A stretch of DNA of 14,451 nt from GWF sp031972135. Its GTDB lineage: Bacteria > Patescibacteriota > Microgenomatia > UBA1400 > UBA12108. Under the pieces are notes generated by a model. It was given only the letters and a program-made list of their open reading frames with translations. It searched no databases and had not been told where the DNA came from. Below are positions 5,280 to 12,191 of this stretch, piece by piece (position 1 is the stretch's first letter; each line of letters begins with the position of its first letter). Made by a program: the position numbers and the translations under genes. The stretch spans positions 1 to 14,451 of the forward strand of contig DALYFH010000021.1 of assembly GCA_031972135.1 (NCBI GenBank), read 5' to 3'.

Positions 5280-6860
5280 CTAGTCTATGCGCCAATATAC
5301 TGTGGCACCACTATAGTTATATAGCTCTACGTATTTAGTCGCGATGAGTCCTTGCAGCTCTTCAAACTCATCAGATCCAGGTAGGACGACGATAGCCTGG
5401 GGTTTATTTTTCATGAGGTTCTCCATCACATAATCATGTTTACGTAGGTCACGTACATGAAAGCTCACAATATACTTGCCACCGCTCGGTACCGTATTGG
5501 TTAAGTTATAAATAGTTGGGTCGCTCCCCCAAACATAAATTTTTTCATTTTCACCAAGGCGAGATTTGATAAAGTCGGCGACCTTATAATTGCGCTCTGC
5601 ATTATCAAATTTATTTCGGTACTCTTCTTTTGTAATCTTACGAGTAATCATATGCCAGTAATTAGCGTACAAAGGTTTACTCTCATACCCCCAAAAACCA
5701 ACATCTTTTTGGGTCAGAGCTGAGAGTGCTATTACCACCGCCCAGACCATCCACCCCAAAAGGCTTGAGGTCGAGAATAGGGTCGGGATGAGTAGACTCA
5801 CGGCAGGTACTACTTCCTGCAGATAATGTGGGTATGGTCGGTACGATAGTAGTGCACCAAATAGGGCAAACCCGCTCCATAGCGCACCAAAAACCAATCG
5901 GCGATCTAGTTTTTTGCGTAACATATACAGTACTAAGGTATAAACTCCGAGGATAAATCCTCTGACCACTAGCCCACTTTTAAACGGATTAAACGTGGTA
6001 AAACTCTCACTCTTCCAGGAGCTCACATATCCTAGGTTTACCGTAAACACAGTTGCTAGGTATGACTCACCATGCCCCTTGAGATAGTAGTAGGCAAATG
6101 TTAGGAGTAGCGGCGTGACAAAGCCTATTCCATACAGCCAAAACTTGAGGCTAAAGAAGCTCTTAATGCTCCCCCATACTGTATTTTTGGCAAAGACAAA
6201 GATAAACAACATGATCGCGAGGACATCAAACATAACCGGAACCTTATAGAGCCAGCCAATCCCAACCACGAGCCCAGCCAACAAGTATTTATAGTAGGGG
6301 CGGACCCCCGTGTCCGCCCATGCAGCCAAGCGGACCCCTGTGCCTGCCTGCGTAGGCAGGTCCGCCCGATCATCCCAAATCATAAGAAGCGAGGCCGTAA
6401 CCGGCAGCATCATCAGTAGCTCAGCATTTACAATATGACCTTCGAGCGTCGGGATGGTCGAGAGCACGACAAATATCAAACTAGAAAGCTTGGCGAGTAT
6501 CGGGTGCTCCTCACCCCAAAACTTCTTTGAGAGTAGCCAAAAAAGATAGGTGTGTACTAGCATCGAAAGGAGTAAAAACCCTCTAAACAAAGCAACAGTC
6601 GAGAATATACCGGCAACAATATAGATTAGCGGTGGCTTGTGGTCGAACATCGCCTCATATAGTGGGACGCCCATGTTCCAGGCTCTCCCCATCACAAAAT
6701 AAATCTCTTCGTCACCATAAAAATTGGGGGTAGCGAGTGTCGGCAGTCGAAAAACAGCGACCAAAATCAAAAGTATCAGGATCCACTCTCGTTTGTTACA
6801 AAAGCGATGCAACTTCATAATCTTTTTTAAGACTTCCCTCATACCATCATGGTACAACAT
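5280..6860 (-). CDS. GT-C type glycosyltransferase, PMT/ArnT (GT39/GT83)-like membrane protein
   Basis: A protein of 526 residues with roughly ten to twelve membrane helices and a soluble C-terminal part. The first outer loop contains FYGDEEIYFVMGRA (47-60) and MFDHKPPLIY (71-80), the acidic site and downstream KPPL motif of PMT_2-family enzymes that transfer a sugar from a polyprenyl-phosphate donor to an acceptor on the outer face of the membrane. The C-terminal part (about 400-526) is a short soluble domain with KIYVWGSDPTIYNL. Residues about 164-188 are a translated GC-rich palindromic insertion, rich in Arg/Ala/Gly/Thr, located just before the helix at 192. The ATG overlaps the preceding stop (TAATG); a second ATG at 6842 is possible. 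The acceptor and exact donor are unknown. Confidence 0.85.
   Translation of the reverse strand: MLYHDGMREVLKKIMKLHRFCNKREWILILLILVAVFRLPTLATPNFYGDEEIYFVMGRAWNMGVPLYEAMFDHKPPLIYIVAGIFSTVALFRGFLLLSMLVHTYLFWLLSKKFWGEEHPILAKLSSLIFVVLSTIPTLEGHIVNAELLMMLPVTASLLMIWDDRADLPTQAGTGVRLAAWADTGVRPYYKYLLAGLVVGIGWLYKVPVMFDVLAIMLFIFVFAKNTVWGSIKSFFSLKFWLYGIGFVTPLLLTFAYYYLKGHGESYLATVFTVNLGYVSSWKSESFTTFNPFKSGLVVRGFILGVYTLVLYMLRKKLDRRLVFGALWSGFALFGALLSYRPYPHYLQEVVPAVSLLIPTLFSTSSLLGWMVWAVVIALSALTQKDVGFWGYESKPLYANYWHMITRKITKEEYRNKFDNAERNYKVADFIKSRLGENEKIYVWGSDPTIYNLTNTVPSGGKYIVSFHVRDLRKHDYVMENLMKNKPQAIVVLPGSDEFEELQGLIATKYVELYNYSGATVYWRID
6298..6367. repeat. Double palindromic repeat inserted in frame within a coding region
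   Basis: Two related GC-rich palindromes lie in tandem. The first is GGGCGGAC (6298-6305), a 6-base loop, then GTCCGCCC (6312-6319). The second has outer arms GCGGACC (6330-6336) and GGTCCGC (6359-6365) and an inner hairpin CCTGCCT/AGGCAGG (6343-6349, 6354-6360). The words GCGGACCCC-C/T-GTG begin exactly 30 bases apart (12 of 13 identical), and TCCGCCC closes both copies. The only large difference is that the second copy carries an 18-base hairpin between GTG and TCCGCCC. Everything stays in frame with the host gene, encoding ADTGVR in the short copy and AD-LPTQAG-TGVR in the long one. The composition is far more GC-rich than its surroundings. This resembles a small selfish or palindromic repeat of the Rickettsia RPE type. 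Confidence 0.85.
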
Positions 6861-8374
6861 TACTTGTCCAGTGGCGATACTTTCTCAGTGACTTTGTATT
6901 CAATATACTTGCCGAGCATTAGTCGAGTGTGAGCATCTATTCCTGGGAGCGCTGTAAAGAAAAATCCAACAACAGGTAGGGTCACAAACTCTATCGCCTC
7001 AAAGATGTAGCCAAAAATTGGGAACCTCTTGCCTGGTGGGTGTGGTCTAAGTTTGTAATTAAGGATGATCATGACCAGTAAGGCGAGCAAACAAACTGTC
7101 AGGATAGCCGAAGTTACTTGGGGTAGAGTCTTGCCAATAATCGTCCGTGAGAACTCGGCATTAAGTAGTGGGGGTAGTAGTGCCCCGATCGTGATCGCAA
7201 ACCAGTTAACTGGCCAGAGGAAATGGTCTTCGATTACACGTAGGGTCCTGATTGTCTTCTCCCAAAAAGGTACATCTGTACTCGTAATCCACCGGGAGAT
7301 CACATAAGGCGTGTCAGACACTCCCCAGGCCCATCTCTTTACCTGTTCGTACTGGTTTTGGTAGGTATTCCAGGTCCCCTCAGCTTCGGCCGCATCGGCC
7401 ATAATCGGCAAAAATACTGGCTCCACACTAACCTTGCCCTGAAGTGAATAAAATGCTTTAAAGAAAAGTCTCCAATCCTCCGGGATCACGTCTGTATCCC
7501 AGTAACCTATTCCGTTAATCATTTTGAGCGAAGCGGTATAAGTCGAGAAATTGATTAGTCTATCTCGTCTCATGACAATTGCGAGTTGCATCACCGAGCC
7601 ACTTGAGGCAAAGACTCTGACAAATAGCGGCACCTTATCTATGTTGTTATAAAACTGTAGGATTGCCTGCCAGATAGTCGTATGGCGATTGCTACTACTC
7701 AAAAAATGATAAGTCAAAGCCGCAAAATATGAAGGGGGCAGTAGTGCATCTGCATCCTCGCTAGTAATAGTTACCAGATCAATGTCATATCCTTCTTGAT
7801 CTATCAGTATCCGCTTGGCTTCTTTTGCTCCCCAGCTCGTATTGCTTGATTTACCTTTTACTTCACCTGGGAGGTCGGGGTGATGGGTCGCCCAGACATG
7901 CCCAAATGATTTTCCATACGTCGATATTAAGGCTTTTGCTTTATCGCGTGCATCCTGTCCCTCTCGCTCCTCAAAAGACACCATAATATGGATTTGCTTA
8001 AGGGGATAGGTCTGTTTTTTTAGGTATTCAAAAGTACGCTTTAGTGTGTCTAGCGGCTCTTTGTAGGTCGGGATAATAATAATGTGATGCGTACGCTTCC
8101 ACTCAGGTAGTTTTTTTACATCACTCATCCAGTCATATATTTCGTATGATTTAAGTTTAAAGTAGCCAAGCACCGCAAGTAGCGCCGTACTCATCGAGCG
8201 GTAAAACCAGTACACCGAAAAAGCAATTATGTAATAAGCCACAATTTCGGGAATCACCAAAGATCCCCAGACTGGGAATAGTATCAAAAACCAGGAGACC
8301 GTCCCCGGCAATATCTCTAGTGCACGCTTAGTCCGGATTGGGTGTCGATGCACCCATTTGCGTAAATTTTTCAT
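6860..8374 (-). CDS. Membrane-bound family 2 glycosyltransferase
   Basis: A protein of 504 residues with two N-terminal helices (about 26-70), a cytosolic GT-A domain, and about four C-terminal helices (from about 375). Motifs of processive family 2 transferases are present in order: IIIPTYKEP (99-107), the metal/nucleotide-sugar site EDAD (206-209), the catalytic-base pair ED (299-300, in IPEDWRLFFK) and QVKRW (344-348, the QxxRW signature). Related enzymes polymerise or add sugars from nucleotide donors, as in cellulose or hyaluronan synthases, or make lipid-linked sugars. It starts three bases after the tatD stop without a good Shine-Dalgarno site, so translation is probably coupled. The neighbouring GT-C, WecA-like and UbiA-like genes point to surface-glycan assembly. 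Confidence 0.88.
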   Translation of the reverse strand: MKNLRKWVHRHPIRTKRALEILPGTVSWFLILFPVWGSLVIPEIVAYYIIAFSVYWFYRSMSTALLAVLGYFKLKSYEIYDWMSDVKKLPEWKRTHHIIIIPTYKEPLDTLKRTFEYLKKQTYPLKQIHIMVSFEEREGQDARDKAKALISTYGKSFGHVWATHHPDLPGEVKGKSSNTSWGAKEAKRILIDQEGYDIDLVTITSEDADALLPPSYFAALTYHFLSSSNRHTTIWQAILQFYNNIDKVPLFVRVFASSGSVMQLAIVMRRDRLINFSTYTASLKMINGIGYWDTDVIPEDWRLFFKAFYSLQGKVSVEPVFLPIMADAAEAEGTWNTYQNQYEQVKRWAWGVSDTPYVISRWITSTDVPFWEKTIRTLRVIEDHFLWPVNWFAITIGALLPPLLNAEFSRTIIGKTLPQVTSAILTVCLLALLVMIILNYKLRPHPPGKRFPIFGYIFEAIEFVTLPVVGFFFTALPGIDAHTRLMLGKYIEYKVTEKVSPLDK

Positions 8375-8377
8375 CTC

Positions 8378-9145
8378 TTACTCTATTTTATATAGTGCTC
8401 TAGCGTTTTGAGTAGTCATCTGAATTAATGTATCTAGTGATTCATTTCTAAGTTTCGCTAAGAACTCTGCCGTTATTCTAACATTACCAGGTTCATTTCT
8501 CTCCCCGCGATGCCCGGTCGGTGGGAGATAGGGGGAGTCAGTCTCGAGTAGTAATCGGTCAAGGGGGACACGCAGGGCGAGCTCTCTCAGGTTTTCTGCG
8601 TTCTTGTAGGTAATATTTCCGTCAAATCCTACATAAAAGCCGCGCGAAAGAACATAATCTAGCCACTCTATGCTCCCGCTAAAGCAGTGCATGTGACCTC
8701 TCGGCAGCTTGGGGTACCTCTTCATCAAATCCCACATCTCATTTTCGGTATTACGCGTATGAATAACGACCGGGTAATCGTGATCTATAGCATGATTTAG
8801 TTGAGCTTCAAAGACTCTGTATTCTAGCTTGGGGTTGATTTTTAGTGGTGTTTCATCCAGCCCTATCTCACCGATCCCAATTATTTTTTTGTTTTCAGTT
8901 ATTATGCTCCACATCGTCTCTAGGTCTTGCTCCCAACTCTCATCCCGTGCTTCACCTGGGTAAAGTCCGACTAGTCCATACACCTGTGGGTAGAGCTTAG
9001 TGAGTGCATCGACCTGTCTTGCATCCTTTAGCGAGGTAGAGGGGTTAATCATCACATGTACCCCTGATTCCTCTGCTCTCGCTAACACCGAAGGAAGATC
9101 TGCAACGTATTTGGGATCAGTTAAGTGAGCATGAGTATCTATCAT
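8378..9145 (-). CDS. tatD: TatD-family metal-dependent hydrolase (DNase)
   Basis: A cytosolic TIM-barrel metallohydrolase of 255 residues, of normal family length. Metal ligands are visible: H5 and H7 in DTHAHL, E93 in GEIGLD, H129 in VIHTR, H153 in HMHCFSGS and D203 in ETDSPYL. TatD enzymes are 3'-5' DNA exonucleases or metal-dependent deoxyribonucleases with roles in DNA repair and turnover. The usual GxHPH segment reads GLYPGEA (60-66), and the DYHW-type stretch after GEIGLD is replaced by ETPLKI, so the substrate pocket may differ. The start codon overlaps the metG stop (ATGA), a common metG-tatD arrangement. Confidence 0.93.
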   Translation of the reverse strand: MIDTHAHLTDPKYVADLPSVLARAEESGVHVMINPSTSLKDARQVDALTKLYPQVYGLVGLYPGEARDESWEQDLETMWSIITENKKIIGIGEIGLDETPLKINPKLEYRVFEAQLNHAIDHDYPVVIHTRNTENEMWDLMKRYPKLPRGHMHCFSGSIEWLDYVLSRGFYVGFDGNITYKNAENLRELALRVPLDRLLLETDSPYLPPTGHRGERNEPGNVRITAEFLAKLRNESLDTLIQMTTQNARALYKIE

Positions 9146-10593
9146 GTTAAGCGGGGAAATAGTGGAGTCATCTTAGTGATAGATGGGTTGGTATAGTTAT
9201 CAAGGATTTTTTGTGCGGTCGTAGGGAGTAGTGGCAATAGGTCAGTTGCGATCCCGACAATTTCTGTGATCAGTTCGCGGAGTATTGCAGATTTTTCTTC
9301 TCCTTTTAGCTCCCAGACCTTTCTCTCACTTATCAGTTGGTCAGCTTTTTTGATCCGATCCCAAATATCTTTCATCGCCACTTCAAACCTGTATTCATCC
9401 ATTGCACTAGAAACATTGGTGCTTAGTTTTGTGCTGTGATTTTGATATCCAGCCTCTCCGACCGCCATTGCCGCCACTCTCGAGACTAGGTTGCCTAACC
9501 CATTTTGTAGGTCAGCCTTGTATACTTCTTCAAATTTTTCGGCGGTAAAGTCAGAGTCTTCAAATGGGTCAATCTTGGCGAGGAGGTAGTAGCGCAGCGC
9601 ATCAACTCCATACTTATTTACATATTCAAGAGGATCCACCGTGTTGCCTAAGCTCTTGCTGATCTTCATTCCGTTACTGGTGATAAATCCGTGGATCATG
9701 ATCTGTCGCGAGGTAGGTAGTCCTGCTGCTAGGAGCATTGCCTGCCACATCGAGGTCTGCTGTCTCAGGTTATCTTTGCCCGCGACCTGTACTGCATTGG
9801 GATGGTCTTGGCTTCCCCAAAACTCTTCAAATAAATTGGGCTTGCCCGCCGGAGCATCAGCGGAGGAGGGCCACCCTAGCGCAGAGATATAGTAGGTAAG
9901 AGCATCAAACCAAACGTACATGACTTGCGTCTCGTCTCCCGGAACTGGTACACCCCAGGGCATTTTTGATTTGAGTCGTGAGATCGAAAAGTCAGATAGG
10001 CCAGATTGTACAAAGTTAGTTATTTCTTTTTGGCGGTGATTGGGTACGACAAACTCCGGATTATTTTTGTAGTAGGCTAGTAGTTTTTCTTGGAGTTTAG
10101 AAAAACAAAAGAAATAGTTCTCCTCGTCAATTAACTCAATTTCTTTATTGGGATGTAGTGGGCAAGCTCCGTCTATTAGCTCGCTCTCTTGCTTCTCTAG
10201 TTCACACCCCACGCAGTACTTGGCTTGGTATACTCCGCGCCTGATATATCCTGCCGAGTCAACTCGCCTCCACATTTCTTGTGCAGCTAGTACATGGTGC
10301 TCATCTGTCGTGCGAGAGAAATGTAGTAGCTCAGACAATCCAAGTTGCTCCTTGAGGTCACGGAACTTGGCGGCATATCGATCGACATATTCCTGGACAT
10401 CACACTTTTCTTCTTGAGCTTTTTCATAGATCTTTTTACCATGTTCGTCAGTTCCAGTGTTAAAAAATACTTGATCACCTAGTAGTTCGTGATACCTTGC
10501 CAGCACGTCAGCCTGGATAATCTCGAGAGCAAACCCTATGTGAGGATCTGAGTTTACGTATGGCGCGGTCGTGGTGATGTAATACTTACCCAT
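9142..10593 (-). CDS. metG: Methionyl-tRNA synthetase
   Basis: This class I aminoacyl-tRNA synthetase charges tRNA-Met. The 483-residue protein has the ATP signature HIGF (18-21) in place of HIGH and KISKS (310-314) in place of KMSKS. A zinc-binding knuckle is formed by C127, C130, C144 and H147 (CVGC and CPLH), followed by the WFDALTYYISALGWP region of the catalytic core. The GKDNLRQQ segment (272-279) stands where GKDxxRFH is usual. A helical anticodon-binding domain follows from about residue 345. The C-terminal EMAP/Trbp-like tRNA-binding domain of longer bacterial enzymes is absent, as is frequent in reduced genomes. TATAAT lies six bases before the ATG, so metG may have its own leaderless promoter even though only 27 bases separate it from the upstream gene. 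Confidence 0.96.
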   Translation of the reverse strand: MGKYYITTTAPYVNSDPHIGFALEIIQADVLARYHELLGDQVFFNTGTDEHGKKIYEKAQEEKCDVQEYVDRYAAKFRDLKEQLGLSELLHFSRTTDEHHVLAAQEMWRRVDSAGYIRRGVYQAKYCVGCELEKQESELIDGACPLHPNKEIELIDEENYFFCFSKLQEKLLAYYKNNPEFVVPNHRQKEITNFVQSGLSDFSISRLKSKMPWGVPVPGDETQVMYVWFDALTYYISALGWPSSADAPAGKPNLFEEFWGSQDHPNAVQVAGKDNLRQQTSMWQAMLLAAGLPTSRQIMIHGFITSNGMKISKSLGNTVDPLEYVNKYGVDALRYYLLAKIDPFEDSDFTAEKFEEVYKADLQNGLGNLVSRVAAMAVGEAGYQNHSTKLSTNVSSAMDEYRFEVAMKDIWDRIKKADQLISERKVWELKGEEKSAILRELITEIVGIATDLLPLLPTTAQKILDNYTNPSITKMTPLFPRLT

Positions 10594-10599
10594 TCCCTA

Positions 10600-10605
10600 A
10601 TTATA
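10600..10605 (-). promoter_or_regulatory. -10 box of metG, probably leaderless
   Basis: A perfect TATAAT on the minus strand is followed by six bases (TAGGGA) and the metG ATG, so transcripts would begin at the start codon. An AGGGA word lies in those six bases but touches the ATG directly, too close to work as a Shine-Dalgarno site. No clear -35 is visible. This would be an internal promoter within the leftward gene series. Confidence 0.5.
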
Positions 10606-10620
10606 TCTCATTTAGGGTCT

Positions 10621-10965
10621 CTAGTTCTTCATCAATTTCTCTAGTGCTCGCGATATCCGGATGCTCCACACGTCTGCCCATTCTTCGGCTTTTACTCTAT
10701 TTAGCGCCATCTGCATGCCTTTTTTGTTCATCGATTCAGAGACTGCCGCAACCGTAGCTGATGAAGCCTGCAAAGTGTCATGGATATGCTCATATGACTG
10801 TCCTTTGTCCAAAAACACAGCGATCGCGAGCCTCTTAGCGATAGTTATGGACTCTTTCTCTGTCAAAAGTGAGTTGAGGATCAGCTCCATATCAGTCTCT
10901 GTTTTGGCATCAGCTAACACTTGGTAAAAGATTTTCATTACTTGTGACTGGATATTCTTGTTCAT
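10621..10965 (-). CDS. YerC/YecD-type TrpR-superfamily DNA-binding protein
   Basis: A small helical protein of 114 residues. The central part (about 33-85), with LLTEKESITIAKRLAIAVFLDKG followed by SYEHIHDTLQASSATVAAVSE, matches the TrpR-like helix-turn-helix family in which YerC/YecD proteins are grouped. The first helix pair (residues 5-35) and a C-terminal helix would complete a TrpR-style dimer. No tryptophan genes are nearby, and ligand and operator are unknown. It sits between the small membrane gene (26-base gap) and metG (27-base gap). Its ATG at 10965 has the hexamer TACAAA six bases upstream and no Shine-Dalgarno site, so it may be both co-transcribed and separately initiated. The family assignment is confident; the biological role is not. 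Confidence 0.85.
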   Translation of the reverse strand: MNKNIQSQVMKIFYQVLADAKTETDMELILNSLLTEKESITIAKRLAIAVFLDKGQSYEHIHDTLQASSATVAAVSESMNKKGMQMALNRVKAEEWADVWSIRISRALEKLMKN

Positions 10966-10971
10966 ACTCTA

Positions 10972-10977
10972 TTTGTA
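10972..10977 (-). promoter_or_regulatory. Extended -10-like box before the YerC-like gene
   Basis: On the minus strand TGATACAAA (an extended -10 form, TGn plus TACAAA) is followed by six bases and the ATG at 10965. The hexamer is the weakest of the five aligned examples because it ends in A. It would give a leaderless transcript starting inside the short gap after the small membrane gene. Confidence 0.35.
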
Positions 10978-10991
10978 TCAACTTTAGTACT

Positions 10992-11231
10992 CTAAAGCAA
11001 CAGTAACACACCGGTCAGAACCATAACAAAGACGCTAATGATTAACCATTTCCACCCACTACTAACTAGATATGCGGTATAACCGGTCGCGGCACCGATC
11101 ATTATGATCATGGGTAGATACAGATTAGGTATCAAAATATCTCTAATAGTTAGTGGGTCTATATATAGTACCGCCGAGGCGACTACTAGCCATACTGACA
11201 AAACCGATATCACTCTCAGAACATTTAGCAT
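10992..11231 (-). CDS. Small hydrophobic membrane protein, unknown function
   Basis: A protein of 79 residues made almost entirely of hydrophobic stretches: VLRVISVLSVWLVVASAVLYI, a middle segment LYLPMIIMIGAATGYTAYLV, and a final one beginning WLIISVFVMVLTGVLL. Three membrane helices with very short loops are predicted by eye. I do not recognise a family. The ATG at 11231 lies six bases after a perfect TATAAT and is preferred to the adjacent GTG at 11234. It is the first gene of the leftward series and divides from rmuC by only 33 bases. The short length makes function prediction impossible from sequence alone, but the promoter and clean reading frame support it being real. Confidence 0.7.
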   Translation of the reverse strand: MLNVLRVISVLSVWLVVASAVLYIDPLTIRDILIPNLYLPMIIMIGAATGYTAYLVSSGWKWLIISVFVMVLTGVLLLL

Positions 11232-11237
11232 CACTTC

Positions 11238-11243
11238 ATTATA
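11238..11243 (-). promoter_or_regulatory. -10 box heading the leftward gene series, leaderless
   Basis: A perfect TATAAT on the minus strand is followed by GAAGTG and the ATG at 11231. A -35 at the normal distance would fall in the first codon of rmuC and is poor (ATAGAT or TAGATT). Transcription would begin at the start codon of the small membrane protein. Confidence 0.6.
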
Positions 11244-11247
11244 TGCT

Positions 11248-11258
11248 TGGTATACAAT
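11248..11258 (+). promoter_or_regulatory. Extended -10 promoter of rmuC, leaderless
   Basis: TGGTATACAAT contains an extended -10 (TGn followed by TATACA) and, two bases later, TACAAT (11253-11258), which is six bases before the ATG at 11265. No Shine-Dalgarno site precedes the ATG. The box lies back to back with the leftward -10 at 11238-11243, so the two promoters probably compete for polymerase. Confidence 0.55.
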
Positions 11259-11264
11259 AAATCT

Positions 11265-12191
11265 ATGTCTCTAGAACTGTTTCTCATTGCACTTACTCTG
11301 ATTATCCTAGTTGCGGGGTACCTCTTTATTAGCTCACTCAGACGTGAGCTAGAGAGTATTAGGTCCAGTGTCGACGCTAGTAAGAGTAGTGTGGCCAGCT
11401 CTCTCCTAGATACCACTCGTGACATTACGACTCGGCTCGAGCGAGCGAGCTACGTAATCGGTGAGCTAAAAAAAGAAACAGGCGCATTTAGCGAGATTGG
11501 TCGCTCGATGAAAGATCTCCAGGATTATCTGCGCTCACCTAAGCTGCGCGGCAATATCGGCGAGGCAGTCCTCTCTGATCTAATTAGCCAGATCTTCCCA
11601 AAATCAAGCTACGTGCTCCAGTACGCTTTCAAATCTGGTGAAAAAGTTGATGCTATTATCAAAACCGATGCAGGGATCCTCCCAATCGATAGCAAGTTCC
11701 CCCTCGAAAATTTCCAAAAAATATACTCAGAGAGTAATCCCGAGCAGGTCGTAGTCTATCGCCGCGCCTTTGTCAGGGACGTGCGGCTCCACGTCAAAGC
11801 CATTAGTTCCAAATACATTAACCCTAGTGAGAGGACACTTGATTTTGCTCTCATGTATATCCCTTCTGAGAGCGTCTATTACGAGATTGTCCAAGCCGAC
11901 GGGGTCATGGATTATGCTAGGAGCGAGCGAGTCTATCCCGTCTCACCGAGCACTCTCTATGCCGCCCTCCAAACCATTCTTTTGTCCTTCGAGGGTAAGC
12001 GCATCGAGACACGCGCCAAAGAGGTCTTTACTCTCCTTAGGAGTATTCAAAAAGACTACGTCAAAGTAAGCGATACCTTTAATACTCTCGGCACTCACTT
12101 AACCAATGCCTACAACAAATATAGCGAAGTAAGTAGTGGTGTAACCACCTTAGGCCAAAAGCTAAATGAAACAGCAAGACTACATGACTAA
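11265..12191 (+). CDS. rmuC: RmuC-family DNA recombination/nuclease-like protein
   Basis: A protein of 308 residues: one N-terminal membrane helix (about 4-23), a coiled-coil segment (about 25-90), then the RmuC domain. RGNIGE (95-100), VDAII with D129, and LPIDSKFP with D142 and K144 are the family core and match a PD-(D/E)xK restriction-endonuclease-like fold. RmuC limits inversions and rearrangements at short inverted repeats; the biochemical activity is not well defined. The usual family is longer (400-500 residues) with a longer coiled coil, so this is a compact version. The ATG at 11265 is chosen over an upstream TTG at 11247 because it begins directly before the membrane helix and sits six bases after TACAAT. 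The stop overlaps the start of uvrD by eight bases. Confidence 0.92.
   Translation: MSLELFLIALTLIILVAGYLFISSLRRELESIRSSVDASKSSVASSLLDTTRDITTRLERASYVIGELKKETGAFSEIGRSMKDLQDYLRSPKLRGNIGEAVLSDLISQIFPKSSYVLQYAFKSGEKVDAIIKTDAGILPIDSKFPLENFQKIYSESNPEQVVVYRRAFVRDVRLHVKAISSKYINPSERTLDFALMYIPSESVYYEIVQADGVMDYARSERVYPVSPSTLYAALQTILLSFEGKRIETRAKEVFTLLRSIQKDYVKVSDTFNTLGTHLTNAYNKYSEVSSGVTTLGQKLNETARLHD

Noticed and set aside
4882..5295. TTG start at 5295 for the small three-helix protein
   Set aside because: It would overlap the preceding gene by 16 bases with a rare start codon; the GTG at 5268 has an AGGA ribosome-binding site and no overlap.
6298..6367. CRISPR-like or ordinary tandem repeat
   Set aside because: Only two copies of unequal length, both internally palindromic and inside a coding frame; there are no spacers and no cas genes.
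10594..10599. AGGGA before metG as a Shine-Dalgarno site
   Set aside because: It abuts the ATG with no spacing, so it cannot position the ribosome correctly; the TATAAT six bases upstream explains the start better.
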